From Psococerastis gibbosa (Eukaryota; Arthropoda; Insecta; Psocodea; Psocidae), in NCBI GenBank assembly GCA_963971405.1, contig OZ020491.1, positions 33,159,019 through 33,223,018 of the forward strand: 64,000 nt of DNA, given 5' to 3'. The notes beneath the pieces were generated by a model. That model was given only the letters and a program-made list of their open reading frames with translations, was not told the DNA's origin and ran no database searches. A program made the position numbers and the translations under genes. Below, in pieces: positions 31,251 through 41,510 of the stretch (position 1 is the first letter of the stretch; each line of letters begins with the position of its first letter).

Positions 31251-31396
31251 ATATTTAATTCGTATACTTAGGGTTGTTTTACTTACTGATATTTAGTTGT
31301 TTCCATAGGTCGCTAGTTCAAATCCGGCTCGAAGGACCAGATAGATATTTAATTAGTATACTTAGGGTTGTTTTACTTACTGATATTTAGTTGTTT
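31248..31396 (+). repeat. 55-bp direct duplication flanking a tRNA-Tyr half
   Basis: 31248-31302 and 31342-31396 are identical except one base (ATTCGTAT versus ATTAGTAT). They are separated by the 37-nt tRNA-derived segment and two extra bases. Confidence 0.9.
31303..31339 (+). pseudogene. 3' half of tRNA-Tyr with CCA end
   Basis: The 37 nt run from the 3' side of the anticodon arm (CCATAGGTCGC) through the T arm (TAGTTCAAATCCGGCT) and acceptor strand (CGAAGGA) to CCA. This matches the conserved 3' half of animal tRNA-Tyr from memory of the family, with one T-stem change (CTGG to CTAG). CCA is added after transcription in eukaryotes, so its presence indicates a reverse-transcribed mature tRNA or tRNA half. 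It is not a functional gene, because the 5' half is missing. Confidence 0.8.
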
Positions 31397-31902
31397 TCTT
31401 ACTTGTTGTGGTTTTCAACCTTTCCCGAGCTCGGTATGGAAGATCACATTTCTTGATATAGATTCTTGCATCTAAATATTAGCTATGCAGAAGCAGTTGA
31501 GGATTAAATAATATGATAAAGGTAAAAGATTTTACAAAGATTATAAAGTACTGGCAACGTTTGGTTGCAGATGTACAGAGACAGAATTGTGTGGACTTGC
31601 AAGTAGATGATAGTTTTTCATAGGTGGCGCACGAGTCGCCAGTCACAGGTTAGGCGCCAATATTTAAATTGTGCCTAAAGAGGGTGAACAAATAAATGAT
31701 CGAAAAAATTAAAAATTTGAATTAGGATACAGTAGATACAGTACAATTAAGTTAAGTTTTTGGGCTATATGGGCTTACCCTCATCGCCGTCAATGATGTA
31801 TTGTCAGAAATGTATTTATTTTCTCTTAAATGTACCTAGTTGTCAATTTTCTGGTCAATACACGATTATTATTATTATTATTATTCTTTCCTCTTTCACA
31901 GG
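31397..31902. other. No gene; ATT microsatellite
   Basis: Unassigned AT-rich sequence ending in an ATT run at 31864-31886. Confidence 0.4.
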
Positions 31903-32050
31903 ATTTTACGAAATGTCTTTCTGTTGGTCTGTCTGTTGATTTGTCTGACTGTAACTCGATTTTGGACCGCGTTACTCAATAAATTTGATGAAATTCGGCA
32001 TGGCTCCCAAAAACATTGGCCAGGGGTAATTTTTTCATTTTTGTATATTA
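31903..32050 (-). mobile_element. HINE fragment
   Basis: Diverged internal piece: TTTTACGAAATGTCTTTCTG, the TGTC-rich stretch and GATGAAATTCGGCATG. The ends are lost. Confidence 0.6.
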
Positions 32051-32948
32051 TGTAACTTAATTTTTGATAGCTCTGCAGTGGAAAGAAATTTTCAGTGAAT
32101 TTAGAAATTAGACTTTGTGCGACAAGCAACGCCGGTGGGGGGGGGGGGGAGCTCCGTTTTGCGTACTGTAAGAGGAATACTCTACTACTCTCCATTTTTA
32201 ATCATGTGCTCATGCGAGCCTGCAACATGACCATTTTCAATAAATGGCCACAGAATATATTGTACCTTTAGCGACTATAAATTTAATTATTTGAATGAAA
32301 TCCCACACCTTAAACGAACACTATCGCACTACGTATATTACAGTAAAAGGGTTTTCAGCCGAGTTTAATTTCAGCAGAGAGAATATTCTAGAACCACTGA
32401 CCCTTCCGAAATGCAAATGCAGAAATAATGCTGACCACTCAATTATTCAAATCGTCGATGAGGTCTTCATCTTGGACCCCTATAACCCCCAACTCGTCCC
32501 CACCCCCCCGCAAATCTGATTTTGATTACCATCTCCACAAAGTTGGTTTGAACTTTTCGGTACTCGAAACTGGGATCAGCAATCAGCCTACAAGTTAAGC
32601 CAAAGCATCGTCTTAAAGGGGTATCTACAGAAGTGGGTTGGAATTTGTATAAAGACTTACTTTATGCATTTACAAGTAGGGAACTCGGGGTCAGTCGTGA
32701 TTATATTTTGTCTACAAGAAGGGACTGAAATTCTAAAAGTTAAGACGAAATTAACTAGTCAGCGTTTTTGTAATGCGTAACTTGCCAGATCAAATAGATG
32801 CTAGTGTCAGTAAGAGATAAGTATTTCGGTTAGTAGAATTCAATGTTGTCTCCTCTGACCACGGCAAAAATTCAGTAGAGCTAGAAGTGATCTCGTCCCC
32901 CCCCCCCCCCTAATAATAAATAATATTTCATGACATATGCTGATGAAT
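32051..32948. other. No gene recognised
   Basis: Includes a G-run (32138-32150) and a C-run (32898-32910). The frame at 32295-32519 shows no recognised domain. Confidence 0.4.
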
Positions 32949-33720
32949 AGAACCGGTCCGAGTTTACTCGAATATGCTTTCCAATTTCTCAATTAGTAGA
33001 TAGAGAATATGAGTAATTTCATAGTAAATAATTTTCCAATAGTTAAATTTCGGATCCTCCGATAACCCCAGGGTATGCAATGTATTGGAACGTGAATTTT
33101 CCATAATTTCTTTAAAAAATAATTTTTTGCACAAAATCATATATTTTTTTGGGTAAGCAACCTCTGTTCGGTTTAGTTACTCTACTTAACATCTAAAACA
33201 TACCAGAAGGTCGAAATCAACGATAGAAAGGTTCCGCAGAAAAATGATTTTTTAGTCATTTTTCATGAAAATTGAGCTAGGCCTATTTTTATTTTTTTAT
33301 CCCCAGAAGAAAACTATCAAGGGGCAAGTGACCCACCGCATTTTTTTATCATCAATAATGAGTACAATATATGTAAATTCAAAAGAAATCGTCGGAGCCG
33401 TTTTTGAGAAATAATGTTTTTAATCGTCTTTTTAGTTTTTTTTAGAATAAAAACCCCCAAAATTGGGTTAGCCCAAAATAAAAAAAGAATAATCCCAAGG
33501 TGTGATTTTTGTAACGCTACATGCCAAATTTAATTAAAATCGACCGATTAGCTTGTTCGGAAAACGATGAACAGACAGAGGGACAGAGTCACATTTCGTA
33601 AAAATTACTTTTTTGGACTCCTAGGACCTCATAATGTGTGAATCCGTTGATATCTTGGATTTGAAAATTTTGACCCTCACAAAGCTTTTCTTATACTACG
33701 CATTGGAAATGGAAATCAAT
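32949..33720 (+). mobile_element. HINE-type element, old diverged copy
   Basis: Left end AGAACCGGTCCGAGTTTACT is intact. The body has many substitutions and small gaps, and the right stem-loop is damaged (CGCATTGGAAATGGAAATCA). It sits just upstream of a repeat F copy. Confidence 0.8.
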
Positions 33721-33832
33721 AAATAATTCCGGCGACCAAATAATAACTTCATTGCATAATCGACTTATTGCAGGAGTAGTAGCCGACTTGTGATGCAATG
33801 GTACAATACAATAATTCTATCAATTAATCCCT

Positions 33833-34028
33833 CGTATCTGTACTCGGTTAGGTCATGCTTCCACCTGTTACACTGTGCCAATAATAAGCTTGTGACAGCT
33901 TGTCCATTATCGCTAGCAAGTGTAGGTTGACATCGAGGACGTATACCAGTTTGTCATCGGCCCAAAATTCTTACGGAAACAATATAATAATTAATGTCCA
34001 AAATCCATGGGGCCGTTGGCATTAAATA
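33833..34028 (+). repeat. Repeat F copy
   Basis: Contains 'cttccacctgttacactg', 'gacatcgaggacgtatacca' and 'aaatccatggggccgttggc'. Uninterrupted at the site where the copy at 24958 carries a HINE. Confidence 0.7.
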
Positions 34029-34207
34029 AGGGGCATATCACGTTGGTATAAATCTATTGAAATCTCAGAATCGAAAATACTAACGTATAAATAGGAAAAC
34101 AAAAAGGGACTCTGGAGGCGTGTGAAGGTTAATTAAAATTATTGTTGTAAATGAGCATTTAGTATAGGCATTATGTCAGGCCGTAAGCTGGAGCCGGAGT
34201 TGGAGCT

Positions 34208-34335
34208 TTATACTAGATAGAATGGACTTGAGAAGGAAATGAAGAGAAATTATAACTCAAGTAAGGGGAAACGCGATATTTTTCAGGCCACCCCCCCCCC
34301 CCCCGAAAACGTTTTCTGAAACTGTCCCTGCCTGA
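34208..34335 (+). repeat. Repeat N
   Basis: The blocks 'atactagatagaatggact' and 'ctgaaactgtccctg' recur at 44802-44897 in the same order. It includes a 15-C run. Class unknown. Confidence 0.45.
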
Positions 34336-34862
34336 AACGGGGTTAAAATGGTGTCTGTGACGGCCACCTACCTACTAGGCCCTACATATCAAATTGGGAA
34401 GGAACATTTCTTCCACTTTAATTCAAGTCATATATCATATATCAATGTTCGATATATTATTATAATTACTGCGTAACTGGAGTTTATTAAAAAAAAAAAA
34501 AAAAAAAAAACGGGGGTTGTCTGTTGTCTCTAAAATTTCTCATTGAAAACGTGTAGTTAGTTAGTTTTGGCAAGCACAACATTTAATGGGACGTCGGAAT
34601 TCCAATTATTCAGTTTCCGGTTTGATTTCCTTCATCTGCCAACTTGTTCTTCCCAACCGTTTCTTCGCAGACTCTGTTTTCCGTTAACCAATTCTTATTG
34701 TAATTCCAATTATAGGGATTTTAAATACCTACTTTACTGAAGAGCCACTTGCAGCCTATCATTCTATTGTTACGGCTAGCTTCGAGTAGAAATTGGTCTA
34801 ACATGCAAACACATATAACACTCATACATACTGTAGCTAATAATTATTATAGTATTATCATT
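34336..34862. other. No gene recognised
   Basis: Contains an A-run at 34491-34510 that could be the poly(A) tail of an unrecognised retroposon. An ATT microsatellite follows at 34870-34909. Confidence 0.4.
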
Positions 34863-34868
34863 AGTATT

Positions 34869-34869
<1 letters not shown>

Positions 34870-34909
<40 letters not shown>
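34870..34909 (+). repeat. (ATT)n microsatellite
   Basis: About 13 uninterrupted ATT units. The ORF running through it is low complexity. Confidence 0.9.
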
Positions 34910-34924
34910 CTTACCTTTCTTATC

Positions 34925-35183
34925 TTTAAAAAACGGTTAAATCGCGTACAAACAATTTAATAAATGTATCCGATTAACTTCTTCAATCGCCTCATTAAGT
35001 CACCTAATATGAATGAAATGAAATGAAAAACGGCTTTATATTAGGCGAGCTTTAGCCCCGAAGGGCTACTCTACTAGCTAACCTACTAGGTACTTGTGTC
35101 GAGTTGAGACGCGTCTCCGACCGCAAGGTGTGTAGAAACTCCCACATGTACAAGCACGCTACCACCTTGCCACCGAAGTCGCT
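34925..35183 (-). mobile_element. SINE-B copy with ~80-bp internal insertion
   Basis: Outer parts match 55610-55800 in reverse. Between about 35010 and 35090 there is extra sequence (AATGAAATGAAATGAAAAAC, GAGCTTTAGCCCCGAAGGGC) absent from the other copies. It may be another short repeat or a variant of the family. Confidence 0.65.
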
Positions 35184-35516
35184 TAATTATATAGGAACAG
35201 TATTGTACAGGTTGCTCACATAAACATCCATGATTTAATGAGTAAAGACAGTGGGCCTTAATCCGACACTGACTTCTTGACTGAAGCAGTGATCGGGGTT
35301 GCACTGGAGGGGGGGGGGCAATAGGGCCCAATATATGAGCACAAGCACAGACGAGCGGACACATCTACACGTATGTATACAGTATGTACGAATCCTGGAT
35401 GCACAATATTATTAATAAAATAGACGCTTTGCTCTTATGAATTCCTCGTTCATGTTGTTTCCATCCCCAAACTCTGCTCAATGTTCTGAAGGGGGGGGGG
35501 GGAGGGCGGATGCTCG
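35184..35516. other. No gene recognised
   Basis: Unassigned, with G-runs at 35309-35320 and 35490-35501. Confidence 0.35.
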
Positions 35517-35757
35517 TCTTCTTCTTTGAATGCCTCGTCTAGCAAAGGTTGGCGATCATCATTGCAATTGCAGACTTTTGCTCTGAATAACAGAAGTCAT
35601 GCTCATGCCACACCAATGCCTGAGAGGTTTCAACCAGGATGTTCCTCTTCTGCCGGGAGCACTCAGTCCTTCTATCTTCCCTAATATTATTAGATGAAAA
35701 AGGCGAATTGTTCCTTGCCATATGACCCAAGTATGTCAGTTTCCATTTCCGCGAAAT
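35517..35757 (-). pseudogene. RTE/BovB-like LINE C-terminal fragment
   Basis: The minus-strand frame reads KLTYLGHMARN, DRRTECSRQKRNILVETSQA, then AIAMMIANLC. A +1 frame continues with DDRQPLLDEAFKEEDE. This 'L.Y.GH..RN ... IANL' arrangement is a familiar LINE ORF end. Similar terminal pieces (IEEAF/IEEAL) occur at 44950-44998 (+) and 63466-63520 (-). Confidence 0.7.
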
Positions 35758-36212
35758 ATTTGTAATGCCAAGACATTAAACCAATCAGTGGTGCTGTAAA
35801 AATCGTCCCGAAATGCAGTAAGTAGCTTATTTGAAAAGCAACTCATAGAGCTGATGTGATGGTGAAATAAGCAGTTACGGTAAGGGTGGGAGTTGGTGAA
35901 GGTCGTCAGACGTCAGCTTATATACTTGTCAGCCGCAGTAGCTACAGCAGTCAAAATGTTCATTTCCGGGGATGACCCCCCCCCCCCAGGCCACACCCCC
36001 TTATCACCGGGCTGTCATCTGGTCAACTAACTGATGTTTTCAAGTACTTCTGTCATTTCCTCAGTTAGCTTCAGAATGCACCTGCATTTGGTAATCAAAG
36101 TGATAATAAAATTGCAAACATATTTATCAGCAGTAGAAACATTAGAATCAAGTACAGTGTTGAGATACAGGTAGTGTTTTCCCATTTCGGTTCGATTATA
36201 AGTTTTACTGTA
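35758..36212. other. No gene recognised
   Basis: Unassigned sequence with a C-run at 35979-35988. Confidence 0.35.
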
Positions 36213-36220
36213 GGTGTACA

Positions 36221-36401
36221 CAAGGCCGTGCCCAGGTTTGTTTTAATTTCGGAGGGGGGGGGGTCCAGATTTTTTTTAACGTTATTTATTAATGAATTAA
36301 TGGATAAATTCTTCAAACCATACAGGTTTACATTCAAAAATTTATTTGGGGGGGGGGGGGGGGTCCGGACCCCATGGACCACCCCCATGGGCACAGCCTT
36401 G
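36221..36401. mobile_element. 181-bp hAT-like MITE with perfect 8-bp duplication
   Basis: Ends CAAGGCCGTGCCCAGG and, inverted, CAAGGCTGTGCCCATG (14 of 16 match). Exact flanking repeat GGTGTACA (36213-36220 and 36402-36409). The interior is G-rich (two long G-runs) and non-coding. hAT assignment rests on the 8-bp duplication and CA-start ends. Confidence 0.8.
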
Positions 36402-36685
36402 GGTGTACAGATTTCTCCCTGTTCTACCCCTGGGACGGATCCAAACCAATTTTAAGGAGAGGGGGTAATTGTGGGTCAAAATAGAAAAATCCCTTTCGGC
36501 TCTGGCCGATCAGGAGTAGGGAGATTCCGCAGACTCTGCTTTTCCTCCACACTACCTACGCTATACATGTAATAACAAAAAAAATACTACATTATTTTCC
36601 CGACCACAAGATCAACACACAAAACACTCTTGTGTTCCAAATTTTGAACCACAATGCCGACTATGAACTTTTATTTATCAAATTA

Positions 36686-37568
36686 TTGCTTTCCAATTTA
36701 TACGTAGTATAAGGAAAGCTTTGTGATGGTCGAAATTTTCGGTTCCGAGATTTCAACGGATTTACACGTTTTGAGGTCCCAGGAACCTAAAAATGTGTTT
36801 TTTACGAAATGTCTGTCTGTCGCTCTGTCGCTCTGTCTGTCGCTCTGTCTGTCTGTCTGACTGTCTGTGCGTCGATTTCCGGGCAAACTACTCGGTCGAT
36901 TTTGATGAAATTCGGCATGTTGATTCATAAAAATCATACCTCGTGACCATTTTTTTTTATTAAGGGCTAACTCAATTTGGGGGGGTTTTATTTTCAAAAT
37001 ACTCCGAAAAAACGTCTAAAAAAATTATTTCTCAAAAACGGCTCCAACGATTTTTTTTAAATTCACATATATTGTAGTCGTTATTAATGTTGAAAAAATG
37101 CGGGGGGTCGCTTGCCCCTTGATAGTTTGCTTCTGGGGGTAAAAAAATAAAAATAACTAAATTTTAATGAAAAATGACTAAAAATAATTTTTCTGCGAAA
37201 CCTTTCTATCGATGATTTCTACCTTCAGGTATGTTTTAGGTGTTGAATTTAGTAACGAAACTGGACATGTTGCTTTCCCAAAAAACTATTAAGTTTTGCA
37301 CAAAAAATTATTTTTTGAAAAAATTATAGACAATTCGCGCTCAAATGCATTGCGCGCCCTGCCATTATTGCTGTGTGTTAATTTGTTGGTCTGACCTATC
37401 TAGAATTTACCTCACCTCCAGTGACGTCAGATGGACAACGCCCGCCTCCCCCCGAGATGTCCGAAATTTAACAACTATAAGAAAATTATTTACCATGAAA
37501 TTACTCATTTTCCCTAGCTACTACTTGATAAATTGGAAAGCATGTTCGAGTAAACTCGGACCGGTTCT
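36686..37568 (-). mobile_element. HINE-type element, intact both ends
   Basis: TTGCTTTCCAATTTATACGT start with stem-loop, TGTC/CGCT microsatellite (36811-36870), GATAAATTGGAAAGCATGTT, then the hairpin GAGTAAACTCGGACCGGTTCT. One of the best preserved copies, and usable as a reference. Confidence 0.85.
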
Positions 37569-38171
37569 TTTCACTTTGACTGGATGCCATCTTAAAATGG
37601 TTGATTTGTCGTAAAAAGTGGTTAATACCATTATCGTAGATAATAATACGGACTTTCAGTCAGATTTTAATTCATTCCTCTGCAACCAATATTAACTGAG
37701 ATATGAATTACATAAGGTTTCAATCGGCCGCCATCTTGTAGCTAAATAGTAGATCTAGCTGGTTAATGAACTCGATCAAGGCATTTGCATGATCAATTTT
37801 TGTGCCAAGTTTCATTAAAATCGGATAATATTTACGGAAGTTAGAGTGTTTCCTAAAATCGATATACATATGTACATGTATACATATACTGTATATACAT
37901 ATATATATATGTATAACATTTTGAATGGAGGGTGGTTTTAGGGGGTCATGAAATTAAAAGTTGTGAAGAAATTTTCCGAAACTCCCTAAAACATACTGTA
38001 TGCATGTAGTGTTGATTAAGTTAGAGCGTAAAGCATTGCCTTTATGGCATTAAGTAAGCTCACAGACTTGTTCGGTTAGATAGTTGTGTAGCTGTGCTAA
38101 CCTGTCTAACCTTACGAATTATGTCAAATGCGAGCATATAAGCAGATGATAGTCATTAGCTGTTCTTGTGC
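37569..38171. other. No gene; possible second HINE-like relic
   Basis: 37780-37870 contains 'gccaagtttcattaaaatcgg', similar in style to the 'aatttcatcaaaatcgac' block of the HINE, followed by TA-rich microsatellite (37865-37912). Otherwise unassigned. Confidence 0.35.
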
Positions 38172-38265
38172 GGGCTTGTTAAGCGATTAAGACGGCGCCT
38201 CGGTTAGGCGTAGATCGTGGGTTCGAATCCCACCAAGTCCAGTTTTTATTTAGCCTCTAATTTCA
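38172..38265 (+). mobile_element. SINE-C, tRNA-derived
   Basis: A tRNA-like head (38172-38241) has a seven-pair acceptor stem GGGCTTG/CAAGTCC, an anticodon arm GCGCC-TCGGTTA-GGCGT and a T arm with GGGTTCGAATCC. It is followed by the family tail CCTCTAATTTC. Position 33 of the anticodon loop is C in place of the nearly invariant U, and the D arm is damaged. It is therefore read as a SINE head or tRNA pseudogene, not a working tRNA gene. Confidence 0.7.
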
Positions 38266-38412
38266 GTGCATTTCAATGTAGCCACATAACACATACAAAT
38301 TGTTGCCCCGCCGCGCGGCGGTCGCATTTGGAGGCAATTTTCCTGTATTATTTCTGCAATATATAATCAACTAAGTACAGTCCACTAATAATAAAATAAT
38401 AAAACAATATAT

Positions 38413-38641
38413 AAATGTGTGCTGGGACACATAGTAGAAGTGAAAAAACAAATCACTACAAAATGTAAACTTTTAAGTTTTAGTTGAAGTAGAAGTTTGG
38501 AAAACGTTAACAAGTTAAAATTTTGTTGTGATTCGATTTTCTTCTAGACCGTTGCCATTCGTTTTGCCACTTTGTCCGTTGTGATTAGTTTCTCTACTTG
38601 TCCGTTGAAGTTTTACATCTAATGTGTCCCAGCACATATTT
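38413..38641. mobile_element. 229-bp TIR MITE
   Basis: Ends AAATGTGTGCTGGGACACAT and, inverted, AAATATGTGCTGGGACACAT; similarity continues weakly inward. No coding sequence. Target duplication unclear. Confidence 0.75.
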
Positions 38642-38728
38642 CGATTTTTTTCGCAGGTTTACTGCAATTACGATTTGATTAGGTTAGGTATATTTTAATA
38701 AAGGGCATTGAAGGAGAACGGAAGAGTT

Positions 38729-38815
38729 CGAATGTACAAAGAACTGAAGAGGAAGGTGCAGGATCGAGAGAGCTGGAGGATGATATGCAGGGAGTTGCTG
38801 CCAACCAATCTTTGA
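38729..38815 (+). pseudogene. LINE C-terminal fragment
   Basis: A 28-codon frame RMYKELKRKVQDRESWRMIC... ending at TGA. The 'DR..WR' motif just before the stop is typical of RTE-like ORF ends. Too short for firm assignment. Confidence 0.4.
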
Positions 38816-39175
38816 GATTAGGACGTCAGAAGAAGAATACTCAACAGGGGACACAATAGGCCACAAGGCTTAGAAGGACATAAGCAAAAACATCAAAAAC
38901 ACACCCCAAAATATGAAAAACAAAACAATCTACGCAGTCGATATTTTCCACCAGAAGATATTACACGACGTGAATACCCTTATCAGTTTATCAACTGAAT
39001 GAGGAAGCAAATAGGGAAATCACAGTGTAAAGCGATTGTGGTTGACTGTTTGTTATTGCTGTTATCTGCGTGGTTTAAAGCCGCAAAACTTGAAGTAAAT
39101 TGCTGCAGCTGTTAAAAGATGCAGCCTAACAACAATACTCAAGAACATCTTGGTTGTAAAACCTGAGACAGTGGT
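38816..39175. other. No gene recognised
   Basis: Unassigned AT-rich stretch between a LINE scrap and a SINE. Confidence 0.35.
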
Positions 39176-39272
39176 CGAAATTAGAGGAAGCAGAAAAACT
39201 GGGCTTGGCGGGATACGAACCCACGATCTGCTCCTAACCGGGGCATCGTCTTAACCGCTGGACCACAAGCCC
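39176..39272 (-). mobile_element. SINE-C copy, best preserved tRNA-like head
   Basis: On the minus strand 39272-39201 folds as a tRNA. Acceptor GGGCTTG/CAAGCCC, D arm GTC...GAC, T arm GTGGG-TTCGTAT-CCCGC with a B-box-like GGGTTCGTATCC. The anticodon loop is CCGGTTA, again with C at position 33, and the anticodon stem is imperfect. The tail CTCTAATTTC is present at 39185-39176. Confidence 0.75.
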
Positions 39273-40127
39273 CCAATAATAATCATGTAATTCCCAAATA
39301 GTACAGTACTACAGTACATACAGTATCTTCAGCAACGTAGATCATTGGGACCCCTCCCTAGGTGTTCTCTTTTAGCACGTATAAGTGAGGTGCAGCCAAT
39401 AATTATCGTACAATAAAACAGATCAAGAAGTATACACAACCAGAGTGCAGTGAAGACCTTTATCAGCTACATTTGCAAACCAAAACTCCCAACAGGAGAA
39501 GAAACAAACGTGTCGAATGGAAACTTCTTGCGGAAAATCTTCGGCAGTGGTTTCATTCATAAATGATTGGGTATTACATTAAGAGGACGGATGGCGCTTA
39601 TGCTTACCTTTTGGGGAGGCGTGGTCCAGGTATTGGGGCGTATGAACCTCTCTGATGGCAGAGTGCTCATTCGACTCCTGAAGTCGAACGCGTGCGGTGA
39701 AAACTGCGGTTGGTGCGTGAACAACGTTTCTTACGCGACGTTCGACGTAATTTTCGAGTAAGGTAATGCAATTTTTTATATTGTTTTTTAAGTTTAATAA
39801 ACTTTAAATTTACTTTGGGTGGTGGGTATGTGCAAAAATGTATAATCTGAAAAGGAAAACTAGAAAAATTAATAAATGATATGCAGAATGCATGGAAAGC
39901 AGAGTGGACATGATGTGTACTCTTAATTCAGTGTTCAGTAAATAAATAAATAAACTTAAATAAATTTGAATGAATGAATGTGTATTAAATATAGAACAAT
40001 TTAAACACAATAATTGTAAAGCCCCACAAGAAGACCTATAACAATTTTTACACTACTCTAAAACTAAACGAAAAAAAATTCAATTAGGCTTAATCTATCT
40101 TATTAAACTACACTTACGTATTAATAA
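39273..40127. other. No gene; fragment of repeat M
   Basis: 39967-40075 (GAATGAATGAATGTGTATTA, CACAATAATTGTAAAGCC, CCTATAACAATTTTTACACT) resembles 41966-42075. The 64-aa frame at 39567-39761 shows no known domain. Confidence 0.4.
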
Positions 40128-40408
40128 CATTTATTTATTTATACATATATTTCTGTTAAATTATACAATCAAGTAAGCAACACGTAATTGACAAGAAAGT
40201 ATGAAGTAAAACAGTCGAAATAAAGTAGTTGACAATGTACTAGAAAGTTTTCTCGAAGAGATGGTTTCTAATCAATTTAGGGAAGTTAGTAGCATTTCTC
40301 ACCGCTCTCAGTTTATTTGGGAGTTTTCTAAGGTAGGCGAAACCTTGTGGTTGGGATTGGATCCAGTCGCTCACACTTGGCCGGGCAGTGGAAATTTTAA
40401 CATCGTAT
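40128..40408 (-). pseudogene. LINE C-terminal fragment with 3' tail
   Basis: The minus-strand frame reads VKISTARPSVSDWIQSQPQG, then FAYLRKLPNKLRAVRNATNF, ending at a TAG (40242-40240). The 'LP..LR..RN...F' pattern is that of LINE ORF ends. The following ~110 bp (TTTACTTCATACTTTCTTGT) end in TAAATAAA-like repeats. The same 3' tail recurs at 42983-43055, so this is the tail of a real family. Confidence 0.6.
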
Positions 40409-41090
40409 GTTACAATATTACATAAATTGGAGATTTTTTATTTTTTTTTTAACTTTGCAAAAAGCCTCTACAAGTAAGGGCGTTGGAGAAAATAAGATAA
40501 GTATGGAAAAATTGACCGAATTTAGGTTCAAACAAGAGAGCCCAACTTGCCGGGATGATTTGCTGCCCACTATACCACATCAATGTGATTATGTTTTATT
40601 GTCAATTATGGCTTGGCATCACTACACAATGACGGTATAAACCTAATGATTGGTGAAGGATTCTCTCTTTTGATCACGGCAGCAACATGGCCGGCCGCCG
40701 CGTTTTAGGTACTAGGGCCTAGATCCGGCGATTTTCTCTCAACCCGGCTCGTTGGAAAAAAAATGACATTTTCCGGCCTTTCCAAATTGGGAAATCACGT
40801 AATATCTTACTGAAGAACCAGTATAATCCGGGCTGATGGGCTGTGGTCGAAATGAAATCGAACTTTTACTGGTTCTACTGGCTACTGGAACTTTTACTGT
40901 TATTTCATTCAACTCCGGCCGTGAAATCCTTTGCTATTTTAAAGTTGATGTATAAAAAAATTAACAAGGAAAAACTAACTTTAATCCCAGTGCTGTAAAA
41001 CTCTTCAAATCATTAAATATTGTCAAAGCAATGCATCAATTGTTAATTATAAGAGTAGGTCGAACGGCCCGAAATAAATAAAGACAATTT
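40409..41090. other. No gene recognised
   Basis: Unassigned. A scrap at 40815-40850 (AGTATAATCCGGGCTGATGG) resembles the fold-back element at 41091. Confidence 0.35.
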
Positions 41091-41284
41091 TGACGAAGCA
41101 GTAGAATCCGGGATGATAGGCCGTGGTCGTTCTGAAAGCGTACTTCCAATCAGTTGCTGCTGAGCCTCCGAGATACAATCTTAGAAGTCTACGCTGTTCC
41201 ACTAAAGATGTCAACCGCAGATGTTGACGAAACGTTTGGAAGCACGCTTTCAGAACGAGCATCCCGGATTCTACTGCTTCGTCA
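41091..41284. mobile_element. Fold-back element
   Basis: Begins TGACGAAGCAGTAGAATCCG and ends with its complement CGGATTCTACTGCTTCGTCA. The arms continue inward (CGTTCTGAAAGCGTACTTCC versus GGAAGCACGCTTTCAGAACG). Related right halves are at 51601-51690 and 60640-60735. Class unknown. Confidence 0.75.
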
Positions 41285-41340
41285 CGTAACTCCGGCCTTT
41301 GTAATTATAAAGACAATTTTCTTTCTTTCCTTCTTCAAGT

Positions 41341-41402
41341 TTACAATTCGAACCACCAACCTTTCGGTTGAAAGTCAGAGAGCTTACCACTACACTACGA
41401 GC
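41341..41402 (-). mobile_element. tRNA-like / SINE-A head fragment
   Basis: The minus strand contains GTAGTGTAGTGGTAAGCTCT (A-box-like) and GGTTGGTGGTTCGAATTG (B-box-like), with a CTTTC...GAAAG arm between. It resembles the SINE-A head. The acceptor stem does not close, so it is not a tRNA gene. Confidence 0.5.
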
Positions 41403-41510
41403 CAGAATATTGCTGGTAATTAGCGATAATAGGCTATTCCATCATATCAGATTAGACTTTAAAGCAGATTTTACATTGGGGTGCCATCAGTTTGCCCTTA
41501 ATGGATGCAT

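Noticed and set aside
39201..39272. Functional tRNA gene
   Set aside because: It folds as a tRNA but has C at position 33, an imperfect anticodon stem and the CCTCTAATTTC tail shared with other dispersed copies. A SINE head is the better reading.
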